Origin: Closterium sp. NIES-65
Lineage: Eukaryota > Streptophyta > Zygnematophyceae > Desmidiales > Closteriaceae
Assembly (NCBI GenBank): GCA_948144175.1
Contig: CANXME010000400.1
Span: forward strand, 1-64,000
DNA length: 64,000 nucleotides
Direction of reading: 5' to 3'
Below are positions 1 through 12,823 of this stretch, in pieces. Below the pieces are notes generated by a model. The model did no database searches, was not told where the DNA came from, and saw only the letters and a program-made list of their open reading frames with translations. Position numbers and translations under genes: made by a program. Each line of letters starts with the position of its first letter. The stretch's first letter is position 1.

Positions 1-920
1 TTGTTCTTGATTTTTGCACACGCTAGGGGGCCTTGCTCTTGCTATTTTGCACTCGCTAGGACCTTGTTCTTGCAATTATGCACACGCTAGGCCCTTGTTC
101 TTGCAATTTTGCACACGCTAGGCCCTTTTCTTTTTTTAATTTGCACACGCTATGCCCTTGTTCTTTTTATTTTGCACACAGTAGGCTCTTGTTCTTTTTA
201 TTTTGCACACGCTAGGCCCTTGTTCTTTTCATTTTGCACACGCTATGCCCTTGTTCTTTTTATTTTGCACACGCTAGGCCCTTGTTCTTTCTATTTTGCA
301 CACGCTAGGCCCTTGTTCTTGCTATTTCGCGAACGCTAGGCCCTTGTTCTTGATTCTTTGCACACGCTAGGCCCTTGTTCTTGCAATTTTGCACATGCTA
401 GACCTTTGTTCTTTTTTATTTGCACACGCTAGGCACTTGTTGCTGCTATTTTGCGAACGCTAGGCCCTTGTTCTTGATTTTTGCACACGCTAGGCCCTTG
501 TTCTTGCAATTTTGCACATGCTAGACCTTTGTTCTTTTGATTTTGCACACGCTAGGCCCTTGTTGCTGCTTTTTCGCGAACGCTAGGCCCTTGTTCTTGA
601 TTTTTGCACACGCTAGGCCCTTGCTCTTGCTATTTTGCACTCGCTAGGACCTTGTTCTTGCAATTATGCACACGCTAGGCCCTTGTTCTTGCAATTTTGC
701 ACACGCTAGGCCCTTGTTCTTTTTAATTTGCACACGCTATGCCCTTGTTCTTTTTATTTTGCACACAATAGGCTCTTGTTCTTTTTATTTTGCACACGCT
801 AGGCCCTTGTTCTTTTCATTTTGCACACGCTATGCCCTTTTTCTATTTATTTTGCATACGCTAGGCCCTTGTTCTTTCTATTTTGCACACGCGAGGCCCT
901 TGTTCTTGCTATTTCGCGAA
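1..920 (+). repeat. Array A: higher-order duplication, offset ~588 bp
   Basis: Two rare variants, the monomer CACTCGCTAGGACC and the following GCAATTATGCAC, occur near base 51 and again near 639. The same order of classes follows in both places, down to a rare GTAGGCTCTT or ATAGGCTCTT variant near 181 and 769. The offset, 588-587 bp, is 19 monomers minus one or two bases. The first copy is cut by the window edge. Confidence 0.75.
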
Positions 921-1590
921 CGCTAGGCCCTTGTTCTTGTTTTTTTGCACACGCTAGGCCCTTGCTCTTGCTATTCTGCACTCGCTAGGCCCTTGTTCTT
1001 GCAATTTTGCACACGCTAGGCCCTTGTTATTGCAATTTTGCACACGCTAGGCCCTTGTTCTTTTTAATTTGCACACGCTATGCCCTTGTTCTTTTTATTT
1101 TGCACACGCTAGTTCCTTGTTCTTGCAATTTTGCACATGCTAGACCCTTGTTCTTTTTATTTTGCACACGCTAGGCCCTTGTTCTTGCAATTTTGCACAT
1201 GCCAGACCCTTGTTTGTTTTATTTTGCACACGCTAGGCCCTTGTTCTTGCTATTTCGCAAACGCTAGGCCCTTGTTCTTGATGTTTTGCACACGCTAGGC
1301 CCTTGCTCTTGCTATTTTGCACTCGATAGACCCTTGTTCTTGCAATTTTGCACACGCTAGGCCCTTGTTCTTGCAATTTTGCACACGCTAGGACCTTGTT
1401 CTTTTTATTTTGCACACGCTAGGCCCTTGTTCTTTTTATTTTGCACACGCTAGGCCCTTGTTCTTGCAATTTTGCACACGCTATGCCCTTGTTCTTTTTT
1501 TTTTTGCACACGCTAGGCCCTTGTTCTTGCAATTTTGCACATGCTAGACCTTTGTTCTTTTTATTTTGCACACGCTAGGCCCTTGTTCTT

Positions 1591-3025
1591 GATTTTTGCA
1601 CACGCTAGGCCCTTGCTCTTGCTATTTTGCACTCGCTAGGCCCTTGTTCTTGCAATTATGCACACGCTAGGCCCTTGTTCTTGCAATTTTGCACACGCTA
1701 GGCCCTTGTTCTTTTGAATTTGCACACGCTATGCCCTTGTTCTTTTTATTTTGCACACGCTAGGCCCTTGTTCTTGCAATTTTGCACATGCTAGACCCTT
1801 GTTCTTTTTATTTTGCATACGCTAGGCCCTTGTTCTTGCAATTTTGCACATGCTAGACCCTTGTTCGTTTTATTTTGCACACGCTAGGCCCTTCTTCTTG
1901 CTATTTCGCAAACGCTAGGCCCTTGTTTTTGATTTTTTGCACACTCTAGGCCCTTGCTCTTGCTATTTTGCACTCGCTAGGCCCTTGTTCTTGCAATTTT
2001 GCACACGCTAGGCCCTTGTTCTTGCAATTTTGCACACGCTAGGGCCTTGTTCTTTTTATTTCGCACACGCTAGGCCCTTGTTCTTGCTATTTTGCACACG
2101 GTATGCCCTTGTTCTTTTTATTTTGCACACGCTTGGCCCTTATTCTTGCAAATTTGCACATGCTAGACCCTTGTTCTTTTTATTTTGCACACGCTAGGCC
2201 CTTGCTCTTGCTATTTCGCGAACGCTAGGCCCTTTTTCTTGATTTTTTGCACACGCTAGGCCCTTGCTCTTGCTATTTTGCACACGCTAGGCCCTTGTTG
2301 CTGCTATTTCGCGAACGCTAGGCCCTTGTTCTTGATTTTTGCACACGCTAGGCCCTTGCTCTTGCTATTTTGCACTCGCTAGGCCCTTGTTCTTGCAATT
2401 ATGCACACGCTAGGCCCTTGTTCTTGCAATTTTGCACACGCTAGGCCCTTGTTCTTTTGAATTTGCACACGCTATGCCCTTGTTCTTTTTATTTTGCACA
2501 CGCTAGGCCCTTGTTCTTGCAATTTTGCACATGCTAGACCCTTGTTCTTTTTATTTTGCATACGCTAGGCCCTTGTTCTTGCAATTTTGCACATGCTAGA
2601 CCCTTGTTCGTTTTATTTTGCACACGCTAGGCCCTTCTTCTTGCTATTTCGCAAACGCTAGGCCCTTGTTTTTGATTTTTTGCACACTCTAGGCCCTTGC
2701 TCTTGCTATTTTGCACTCGCTAGGCCCTTGTTCTTGCAATTTTGCACACGCTAGGCCCTTGTTCTTGCAATTTTGCACACGCTAGGACCTTGTTCTTTTT
2801 ATTTCGCACACACTAGGCCCTTGTTCTTGCTATTTTGCACACGGTATGCCCTTGTTCTTTTTATTTTGCACACGCTTGGCCCTTATTCTTGCAAATTTGC
2901 ACATGCTAGACCCTTGTTCTTTTTATTTTGCACACGCTAGGCCCTTGCTCTTGCTATTTCGCGAACGCTAGGCCCTTTTTCTTGATTTTTTGCACACGCT
3001 AGGCCCTTGCTCTTGCTATTTTGCA
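1591..3025 (+). repeat. Array A: tandem duplication, period 743 bp
   Basis: The segment 1,591-2,333 is repeated from 2,334 to about 3,025. Shared markers include GCAATTATGCAC at 1,652 and 2,395, the ACACGGTATGCCC variant, and the GCGAACGCTAGGCCCTTTTT variant at about 2,218 and 2,961. The period is 24 monomers minus 1 bp. Near its 3' end the first copy carries two monomers (about 2,277-2,333) that the second copy does not match exactly. Confidence 0.8.
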
Positions 3026-4098
3026 CTCGCTAGGCCCTTGTTCTTGCAATTTTGCACATGCTAGGCCCTTGTTCTTGCAATTTTGCACACGCTAGGCGCT
3101 TGTTCTTTTTATTTTACACACGCTAGGCCCTTGTTCTTTTTATTTTGCACACGGTATGCCCTTGTTCATTTTATTTTGCACACGCTAGGCCCTTATTCTT
3201 GCAATTTTGCACATGCTAGACCCTTGTTCTTTTTATTCTGCACACGCTAGGCCCTTGTTCTTGCTATTTTCTCGAACGCTAGGCCCTTGTTCTTGATTTT
3301 TTGCACAAGCTAGGCCCTTGCTGTTGCTATTTTGCACTCGCTAGGCCCTTGTTTCTGCAATTTTGCACACGCTAGGCCCTTGTTCTTGATTTTTTGCACA
3401 CGCTAGGCCCTTGTTCTTGATTTGTTTCACACGCTAGGCCCTTGTTCTTGCAGTTTTGCACACGCTAGGCCCTTGTTCTTGCAATTTTGCACACGCTAGG
3501 CCATTGTTCTTTTTATTTTGCACACGCTAGGCCCTTGTTCTTTTTATTTTGCACACGCAAGACCCTTGTTCTTTTTATTTTGCACACGCTAGGCCCTTGT
3601 TCTTGCTATTTTGCGAACGCTAGGCCCTTGTTCTTGATTTTTTGCACACGCTAGGCCCTTGCTCTTGATATTTTGCACTCGCTAGGCCCTTGTTCTTGCA
3701 GTTTTGCACATGCTAGGCCCTTGTTCTTGCAATTTTGCAGACGCTAGGCCCTTGTTCTTTTTATTTTGCACACGCTAGGCCCTTGTTATTTTCATTTTTC
3801 ACACGCTAGGCCCTTGTTCTTGCTATTTTACACATGCTATGCCCTTGTTCTTTTTATTTTGCACACGCTAGGCAATTGTTCTTGCAATTTTGCACATTCT
3901 AGACCCTTGTTTCTTTTTATTCTGCACAAGCTAGGCCCTTGTTCTTGCTATTTCGCGAATGCTAGGCCCTTGTTCTTGATTTTTTGCACACGCTAGGCCC
4001 TTGCTCTTGCTATTTTGCACTCGCTAGGCCCTTGTTCTTGCAATTTTGCATACGCTAGGCCCTTGTTCTTGCAATTTTGCACACGCTAGGCCCTTGTT

Positions 4099-5990
4099 CT
4101 TTTTATATTGCACACGCTAGGCCCTTATTCTTTTTATTTTGCGCACGCTAGGCCCTTGTTCGTTTTATTTTGCACACGCTATGCCCTTGTTCTTTTTATT
4201 TTGCACACGCTAGGCCCTTGATCTTGCAATTTTGCACATTCTAGACCCTTGTTCTTTTTATTTTGTACACGCTTGGCCCTTGTTGCTGCTATTTCGCAAA
4301 CGCTAGGCCCTTGTTCTTGATTTTTTGCACACGCTAGGCCCTTGCTCTTGCTATTTTGCACTCGCTAGGCCCTTGTTCTTGCAATTTTGCACACGCTAGG
4401 CCCTTGTTCTTGCAATTTTGCACATTCTAGACCCTTGTTCTTTTTATTTTGCACACGCTAGGCCCTTATTCTTTTTATTTTGCGCACGCTAGGCCCTTGT
4501 TCGTTTTATTTTGCACACGCTATGCCCTTGTTCTTTTTATTTTGCACACGCTAGGCCCTTGATCTTGCAATTTTGCACATTCTAGACCCTTGTTCTTTTT
4601 ATTTTGTACACGCTTGGCCCTTTTTGCTGCTATTTCGCAAACGCTAGGCCCTTGTTCTTGATTTTTTGCACACGCTAGGCCCTTGCTCTTGCTATTTTGC
4701 ACTCGCTAGGCACTTGTTCTTGCAATTTTGCACACGCTAGGCCCTTGTTCTTGCAATTTTGCACACGCTAGGCCCTTGTTCTTTTTATTTTGCACACGCT
4801 AGGCCATTGTTCTTTTTATTTTGCACACGCTAGGCCCTTGTTCTGTCTATTTTGCACACGCTATGCCCTTGTTCTCTTTCTTTTGCACACGCTTGGCTCT
4901 TGTTCTTGCAACTTTGCACATGCTAGACCCTTGTTCTTTTTATTTTGCGCACGCAAAGCCCTTGCTCTTGCTATTTCGCGAACGCTAGGCCCTTGTTCTT
5001 GATTTTTTGCACACGCTAGGCCCTTGCTCTTGCTATTTTGCACTCGCTATGCCCTTGTTCTTGCAATTTTGCACACGCTAGGCCCTTGTTCTTGCAATTT
5101 TGCACACGCTAGGCCCTTGTTCCTTTTATTTTGCACACGCTAGTCCCTTGTTCTTTTTATTTTGCACACGCTAGGCCCTTGATCTTGCAATTTTGCACAT
5201 TCTAGACCCTTGTTCTTTTTATTTTGCACACGCTAGGCCCTTATTCTTTTTATTTTGCGCACGCTAGGCCCTTGTTCGTTTTATTTTGCACACGCTATGC
5301 CCTTGTTCTTTTTATTTTGCACACGCTAGGCCCTTGATCTTGCAATTTTGCACATTCTAGACCCTTGTTCTTTTTATTTTGTACACGCTTGGCCCTTGTT
5401 GCTGCTATTTCGCAAACGCTAGGCCCTTGTTCTTGATTTTTTGCACACGCTAGGCCCTTGCTCTTGCTATTTTGCACTCGCTAGGCCCTTGTTCTTGCAA
5501 TTTTGCACACGCTAGGCCCTTGTTCTTGCAATTTTGCACACGCTAGGCCCTTGTTCTTTTTATTTTGCACACGCTAGGCCATTGTTCTTTTTATTTTGCA
5601 CACGCTAGGCCCTTGTTCTGTCTATCTTGCACACGCTATGCCCTTGTTCTCTTTCTTTTGCACACGCTTGGCTCTTGTTCTTGCAACTTTGCACATGCTA
5701 GACCCTTGTTCTTTTTATTTTGCGCACGCAAAGCCCTTGCTCTTGCTATTTCGCGAACGCTAGGCCCTTGCTCTTGCTATTTTGCACTCGCTATGCCCTT
5801 GTTCTTGCAATTTTGCACACGCTAGGCCCTTGTTCTTGCAATTTTGCACACGCTAGGCCCTTGTTCCTTTTATTTTGCACACGCTAGTCCCTTGTTCTTT
5901 TTATTTTGCACACGCTATGCCCTTGTTCTTTATATTTTGCACACGCTATGCCCTTGTTCTTTTTATTTTGCACACGCTAGGCCCTTGTTC
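4099..5990 (+). repeat. Array A: nested duplications, periods 341 and 775 bp
   Basis: An 11-monomer block (341 bp) beginning at 4,099 is repeated at 4,440, and appears again at 5,215, which is 775 bp (25 monomers) further on. Diagnostic variants are CACATTCTAGACC at 4,231, 4,572 and 5,347, each followed by GTACACGCTTGG and TTGCTGCTATTTCGC. The 775-bp register continues through the variants CTAGGCCATTG and TTGTTCTGTC near 4,800 and 5,575. The second copy later lacks about one monomer. A diverged relative of this region lies at about 17,450-18,100. Confidence 0.82.
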
Positions 5991-6960
5991 TTGCTATTTT
6001 GCACACGCAATGCCCCTGTTCTTTTTATTTTGCGCACGCTAGGCCCTTGTTCGTGCTTTTTTGCACACGCTATGCCCTTGTTCTTTTTTTTTTGCACACG
6101 CTAGGCCCTTGTTCTTGCTATTTTGCGAACGCTAGGCCCTTGTTCTTGATTTTTTGCACACGCTAGGCCCTTGCTCTTGCTATTTTGCACTCGCTAGGCC
6201 CTTGTTCTTGCAATTTTGCACACGCTAGGCCCTTGTTCTTGAAATTTTGCACACGCTAGGCCCTTGTTCTTTATATTTTGGACACGCTAGGCCCTTGTTC
6301 TTTTAATTTTGCACACGCTAGGCCCTTGTTCTTGCTATTTTGCACACGCTATGCCCTAGTTCTTTTTATTTTGCACACGCTAGGCCCTTGTTCTCGCAAT
6401 TTTGCATATGCTAGACCCTTGTTCTTGATTTTTTGCACATGCTAGGCCCTTGCTCTTGCTATTGTGCACTCGCTAGGCCCTTGTTCTTGCAATTTTGCAC
6501 ACGCTAGGCCCTTGTTCTTGCAATTTTGCACACGCTAGGCCCTTACTCTTTTTATTTTGCACACACTAGGCCCTTGTTCTTTATTTTTTGCACACGCTAG
6601 GCCCTTGCTCTTGCTATTTTGCACTCGCTAGGCCCTTGTTCTTGCAATTATGCACACGCTAGGCCCTTGTTCATGCAATTTCGCACACGCTAGGCCCTTG
6701 TTTTTTTTATTTTGCACACGCTAGGCCCCTGTTCTTTTTATTTTGAACATGCTAGGCCCTTGTCCTTGCTATTTTGCACACGCTATGCCCTTGTTCTTTT
6801 TATTTTGCACACACTAGGCCCTTGTTCTTGTAATTTTGCACATGCTAGACCCTTGTTCTTTTTATTTTGCACATGCTAGGACCTTGCTCTTGCTATTTCG
6901 CGAAAGCTAGGCCCTTTTTCTTGATTTTTAGCACACGCTAGGCCCTTGTTCTTGCTATTT

Positions 6961-8160
6961 TGCACTCGCTAGGCCCTTTTTCTTGCAATTTTGCACACGC
7001 TAGGCCCTTGTTCTTGCAATTTTGCACACGCTAGGCCCTTGTTCTTTTTATTTTGCACACGCTAGGCCCTTGTTCTTTTTATTTTGCACACGCTAGGCCC
7101 TTGTTCTTGCTATTTCATACGCTAGGCCCTTGTTCTTGCAATTTTGCACACGCAAGGCCCTTGTTCTTGCAATTTTGCACACGCTAGGCCCTTGTTCTTG
7201 CTATTTTGCACACGCTATGCCCTTGTTCTTTTTATTTTGCACACGCTTGGCCCTTGTTCTTGCAATTTTGCACATGCTAGACTCTTGTTCTATTTTTTTG
7301 CACATGCTAGGCCCTTGTTCTTGCTATTTCGCGAACGCTAGGCCCTTGTTCTTGATTTTTTGCACACGCTAGGCCCTTGTTCTTGCTATTTTGCACTCGC
7401 TAGGCCCCTAATCTTGCAATTTTGCACACGCTAGGCCCTTGTTCTTGCAATTTTGCACACGCTAGGCCCTTGTTCTTTTTATTTTGCACACGCTAGGCCC
7501 TTGTTCTTGCTATTTTGCACACGCTATGCCCTTGTTCTTTTTATTTTGCACACGCTAGGCCCTTGTTCTTGCAATTTTGCACATGCTAGACTCTTGTTCT
7601 TTTTTTTTGCACACGCTAGGCCCTTGTTCTTGCTATTTCGCGAACGCTAGGCCCTTGTTCTTTATTTTTTGCGCACGCTAGGCCCTTGCTCTTGCTATTT
7701 TGCACTCGCTAGGCCCTTTTTCTTGCAATTTTGCACACGCTAGGCCCTTGTTCTTGCAATTTTGCACACGCTAGGCCCTTGTTCTTTTTATTTTGCACAC
7801 GCTAGGCCCTTGTTCTTTTTATTTTGCACACGCTAGGCCCTTGTTCTTGCTATTTCATACGCTAGGCCCTTGTTCTTGCAATTTTGCACACGCAAGGCCC
7901 TTGTTCTTGCAATTTTGCACACGCTAGGCCCTTGTTCTTGCTATTTTGCACACGCTATGCCCTTGTTCTTTTTATTTTGCACACGCTTGGCCCTTGTTCT
8001 TGCAATTTTGCACATGCTAGACTCTTGTTCTTTTTTTTTGCACATGCTAGGCCCTTGTTCTTGCTATTTCGCGAACGCTAGGCCCTTGTTCTTGATTTTT
8101 TGCACACGCTAGGCCCTTGCTCTTGCTATTTTGCACTCGCTAGGCCCTTGTTCTTGCAAT
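6961..8160 (+). repeat. Array A: ~460-bp segment repeated at an offset of 740 bp
   Basis: Segments 6,961-7,420 and 7,701-8,160 match base for base over long stretches. Both contain the short monomer TATTTCATACGCTAGG (7,111 and 7,851), the CACACGCAAGG variant, and a contracted T-tract just before CACATGCTAGG. The offset of 740 bp is 24 monomers minus 4 bp, consistent with these short monomers. The sequence between the copies (about 7,421-7,700) is itself a near relative of 7,110-7,400 at an offset of about 309 bp. Confidence 0.83.
7111..7126 (+). repeat. Array A: short monomer with a ~2-bp deletion (first of three)
   Basis: TATTTCATACGCTAGG replaces the usual TATTTCGCGAACGCTAGG or TATTTTGCACACGCTAGG, making a monomer about 2 bp short. 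The identical lesion is seen at 7,851 and about 19,478. The three monomers probably descend from one mutated monomer, which makes it a useful tag for tracing amplification. Confidence 0.8.
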
Positions 8161-10020
8161 TTTGCACATGCTAGGCCCTTGTTCTTGCAATTTTGCACAC
8201 GCTAGGCCCTTGTTCTTGCAATTTTGCACACGCTAGGCCCTTGTTCTTTTTATTTTGCACACGCTAGGCCCTTGTTCTTGCTATTTTGCACATGCTAGAC
8301 CCTTGTTCTTTTTATTTTGCACACGCTAGGCCCTTGCTCTTGCTATTTCGCGAACGCTAGGCCCTTATTCTTGATTTTTTGCACACACTCGGCCCTTGCT
8401 CTTGCTATTTTGCACTCGCTAGGGTCTTGTTCTTGCAATTTTGCACACGCTACGCCCTTGTTCTTGCAATTTTGCACACGCTAGGCCCTTGTTCTTTTTA
8501 TTTTGCACACGCTACGCCCTTGTTCTTGCAATTTTGCACACGCTATGCCCTTGTTCTTTTTATTTTGCACACGCTAGGCCCTTGTTCTTGCAATTTTGCA
8601 CATGCTAGACCCTTGTTCTTTTTATTTTGCACACGTTAGGCCCTTGCTCTTGCTATTTCGCGAACGCTAGGCCCTTATTCTTGATTTTTTGCACACACTC
8701 GGCCCTTGCTCTTGCTATTTTGCACTCCCTAGGCCCTTGTTCTTGCAATTTTACACACGCTACGCCCTTGTTCTTGCAATTTTGCACACGCTAGGCCCTT
8801 GTTCTTTTTATTTTGCACACGCTAGGCCCTTGTTCTTGCTATTTTGCACACGCTATGCCCTTGTTCTTTTTTTTTTTGCACACGCTAGGCCCTTGTTCTT
8901 GAAATTTTGCACATGCTAGACCCTTGTTCTTTTTATTTTGCACACGCTAGGCCCTTGTTCTTGCAATTTTGCACATGCTAGACCCTTGTTCTTTTTATTT
9001 TGCACACGCTAGGCCCTTGCTCTTGCTATTTCGCGAACGCTAGGCCCTTATTCTTGATTTTTTGCACACGCTAGGCCCTTACTCTTGCTATTTTGCACTC
9101 GCTAGGCCCTTGTTCTTGCAATTTTGCACACGCTACGCCCTTGTTCTTGCAATTTTGCACACGCTAGGCCCTTGTTCTTGCTATTTTGCACACGCTATGC
9201 CCTTGTTCTTTTTTTTTTTGCACACGCTAGGCCCTTGTTCTTGATATTTTGCACATGCTAGACCCTTGTTCTTTTTATTTTGCACACGCTAGGCCCTTGT
9301 TCTTGCAATTTTGCACACGCTAGGCCCTTGTTCTTTTTATTTTGCACACGCTAGGCCCTTGTTCTTGCTATTTTGCACACGCTATGCCCTTGTTCTTTTT
9401 ATTTTGCACACGCTAGGCCCTTGTTCTTGCAATTTTGCACATGCTAGACCCTTGTTCTTTTTATTTTGCACACGCTAGGCCCTTGCTCTTGCTATTTCGC
9501 GAACGCTAGGCCCTTGTTCTTGATTTTTTGCACACGCTAGGCCCTTGTTCTTTTTATTTTGCACACGCTACGCCCTTGTTCTTGCAATTTTGCACACGCT
9601 ATGCCCTTGTTCTTTTTATTTTGCACACGCTAGGCCCTTGTTCTTGCAATTTTGCACATGCTAGACCCTTGTTCTTTTTATTTTGCACACGCTAGGCCCT
9701 TGCTCTTGCTATTTCGGGAACGCTAGGCCCTTATTCTTGATTTTTTGCACACGCTAGGCCCTTGCTCTTGCTATTTTGCACTCGCTAGGCCCTTGTTCTT
9801 GCAATTTTGCACACGCTAGGCCCTTGTTCTTGCTATTTTGCACACGCTATGCCTTTGTTCTTTTTTTTTTTTGCACACGCTAGGCCCTTGTTCTTGCAAT
9901 TTTGCACATGCTAGACCCTTGTTCTTTTGATTTTGCACACGCTAGGCACTTGTTCTTGCAATTTTGCACATGCTAGACCCTTGTTCTTTTTATTTTGCAC
10001 ACGCTAGGCCCTTGCTCTTG

Positions 10021-10952
10021 CTATTTCGCGAATGCTAGGCCCTTATTCTTGATTTTTTGCACACGCTAGGCCCTTGCTCTTCCTATTTTGCACTCGCTAG
10101 GCCCTTGTTCTTGCAATTTTGCACACGCTACGCCCTTGTTCTTTTTATTTTGCACACGCTAGGCCCTTGTTCTTGCTATTTTGCACACGCTATGCCCTTG
10201 TTCTTTTTTTTTTTGCACACGCTAGGCCCTTGTTCTTGATATTTTGCACATGCTAGACCCTTGTTCTTTTTATTTTGCACACGCTAGGCCCTTGTTCTTG
10301 CAATTTTGCACACACTAGGCCCTTGTTCTTTTTATGTTGCACACGCTAGGCCCTTGTTCTTGCTATTTTGCACACGCTATGCCCTTGTTCTTTTTATTTT
10401 GCACACGCTAGGCCCTTGTTCTTGCAATTTTGCACATGCTAGACCCTTGTTCTTTTTATTTTGCACACGCTAGGCCCTTGCTCTTGCTATTTCGCGAACG
10501 CTAGGCCCTTATTCTTGATTTTTTGCACACGCTAGGCCCTTGCTCTTCCTATTTTGCACTCGCTAGGCCCTTGTTCTTGCAATTTTGCACACGCTACGCC
10601 CTTGTTCTTTTTATTTTGCACACGCTAGGCCCTTGTTCTTGCTATTTTGCACACGCTATGCCCTTGTTCTTTTTTTTTTTGCACACGCTAGGCCCTTGTT
10701 CTTGATATTTTGCACATGCTAGACCCTTGTTCTTTTTATTTTGCACACGCTAGGCCCTTGTTCTTGCAATTTTGCACACACTAGGCCCTTGTTCTTTTTA
10801 TGTTGCACACGCTAGGCCCTTGTTCTTGCTATTTTGCACACGCTATGCCCTTGTTCTTTTTATTTTGCACACGCTAGGCCCTTGTTCTTGCAGTTTTGCA
10901 CATGCTAGACCCTTGTTCTTTTTATTTTGCACACGCTAGGCCCTTGCTCTTG
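10021..10952 (+). repeat. Array A: two tandem copies of a 466-bp unit
   Basis: Copy 1 is 10,021-10,486 and copy 2 is 10,487-10,952, each starting at CTATTTCGCGAA. Both carry TTGCTCTTCC (an otherwise rare variant), a long T-tract monomer, CACACACTAGG, and TTTATGTTGCAC. The period is 15 monomers plus 1 bp. Copies differ by only a few bases, for example GCGAATG versus GCGAACG near the start and GCAG versus GCAA late in the unit. This is among the most recent amplifications in array A. Confidence 0.88.
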
Positions 10953-11149
10953 CTATTTCGCGAACGCTAGGCCCTTGTTCTTGCAATTTTGCACATGCTA
11001 GGCCCTTGTTCTTGCAATTTTGCACACGCTAGGCCCCTGTTCTTGCAATTTTGCACACGCTAGGCCCTTGATCTTTTTATTTTGCACACGCTAGGCCCTT
11101 GTTCTTGCTATTTTGCACACGCTATGCCCTTGTTCTTTTTATTTTGCAC

Positions 11150-12823
11150 ACGCTAGGCCCTTGTTCTTGCAATTTTGCACACGCTAGGCCCTTGTTCTTT
11201 TTATTTTGCACACGCTAGGCCCTTGTTCTTGCTATTTTGCACACGCTTTGCACTTGTTCTTTTTATTTTGCACACGCTAGGCCCTTGCTCTTGCTCTTTT
11301 GCACTCGCCATGCCCTTGTTCTTGCAATTTTGCACACGCTTGGCCCTTGTTCTTTTTATTTTGCACACGCTAGTCCCTTGTTCTTTTTATTTTGCACACG
11401 CTATGCCCTTGTTCTTTATATTTTGCACACGCTATGCCCTTGTTCTTTTTATTTTGCACACGCTAGGCCCTTGTTCTTGCAATTTTGCACATGCTAGACC
11501 CTTGTTCTTTTTATTTTGCACACGCTAGGCCCTTGCTCTTGCTATTTCGCGAACGCTAGGCCCTTGTTCTTGATTTTTTGCACACGCTAGGCCATTGCTC
11601 TTGCTTTTTTGCACTCGCTAGGCCCTTGTTCTTGCAATTTTGCACATGCTAGGCCCTTGTTCTTGCAATTTTGCACACGCTAGGCCCTTGTTCTTGCAAT
11701 TTTGCACACGCTAGGCCCTTGTTCTTTATATTTTGCACACGCTAGGCCCTTGTTCTTGCTATTTTGCACACGATATGCCCTTGTTCTTTTTATTTTGCAC
11801 ACACTAGACCCTTGTTCTTGCAATTTTGCACATGCTAGACCCTTGTTTTTTTATTTTGCACACGCTAGGCCCTTGCTCTTGCTATTTCGCGAACGCTAGG
11901 GCCCTTTTTCTTGATTTTTTGCACACGCTAGGCCCTTGCTCTTGCTATTTTGCACTCGCTATGCCCTTGTTCTTGCAATTTTGCACACGCTAGGCCCTTG
12001 TTCTTGCAATTTTGCACACGCTAGGCCCTTGTTCTTTTTATTTTGCACACGCTAGGCCCTTGTTCTTGCTATTTTGCACACGCTTTGCACTTGTTCTTTT
12101 TATTTTGCACACGCTAGGCCCTTGCTCTTGCTCTTTTGCACTCGCCAGGCCCTTGTTCTTGCAATTTTGCACACGCTTGGCCCTTGTTCTTTTTATTTTG
12201 CACACGCTAGTCCCTTGTTCTTTTTATTTTGCACACGCTATGCCCTTGTTCTTTATATTTTGCACACGCTATGCCCTTGTTCTTTTTATTTTGCACACGC
12301 TAGGCCCTTGTTCTTGCAATTTTGCACATGCTAGACCCTTGTTCTTTTTATTTTGCACACGCTAGGCCCTTGCTCTTGCTATTTCGCGAACGCTAGGCCC
12401 TTGTTCTTGATTTTTTGCACACGCTAGGCCATTGCTCTTGCTATTTTGCACTCGCTAGGCCCTTGTTCTTGCAATTTTGCACATGCTAGGCCCTTGTTCT
12501 TGCAATTTTGCACACGCTAGGCCCTTGTTCTTGCAATTTTGCACACGCTAGGCCCTTGTTCTTTATATTTTGCACACGCTAGGCCCTTGTTCTTGCTATT
12601 TTGCACACGATATGCCCTTGTTCTTTTTATTTTGCACACACTAGACCCTTGTTCTTGCAATTTTGCACATGCTAGACCCTTGTTCTTTTTATTTTGCACA
12701 CGCTAGGCCCTTGCTCTTGCTATTTCGCGAACGCTAGGCCCTTTTTCTTGATTTTTTGCACACGCTAGGCCCTTGCTCTTGCTATTTTGCACTCGCTATG
12801 CCCTTGTTCTTGCAATTTTGCAC
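11150..12823 (+). repeat. Array A: two tandem copies of an 837-bp unit
   Basis: The segment from about 11,150 to 11,986 is repeated from about 11,987 to 12,823, an offset of exactly 27 monomers. Shared rare variants are ACGCTTTGCACTTG, CTTGCTCTTTTGCACTCGCC, ACGCTAGTCCC, and CACACGATATGCCC. Differences are single bases, such as GCCATGCCC against GCCAGGCCC, and one base of T-tract length. The very high identity implies a recent duplication. Confidence 0.87.

Noticed and set aside
109-926. Small Cys/Phe/Leu-rich frames in array A as membrane peptides
   Set aside because: They are a 31-residue cycle produced by three 31-bp monomers and often rely on TTG starts. Hydrophobicity comes from T-rich DNA.
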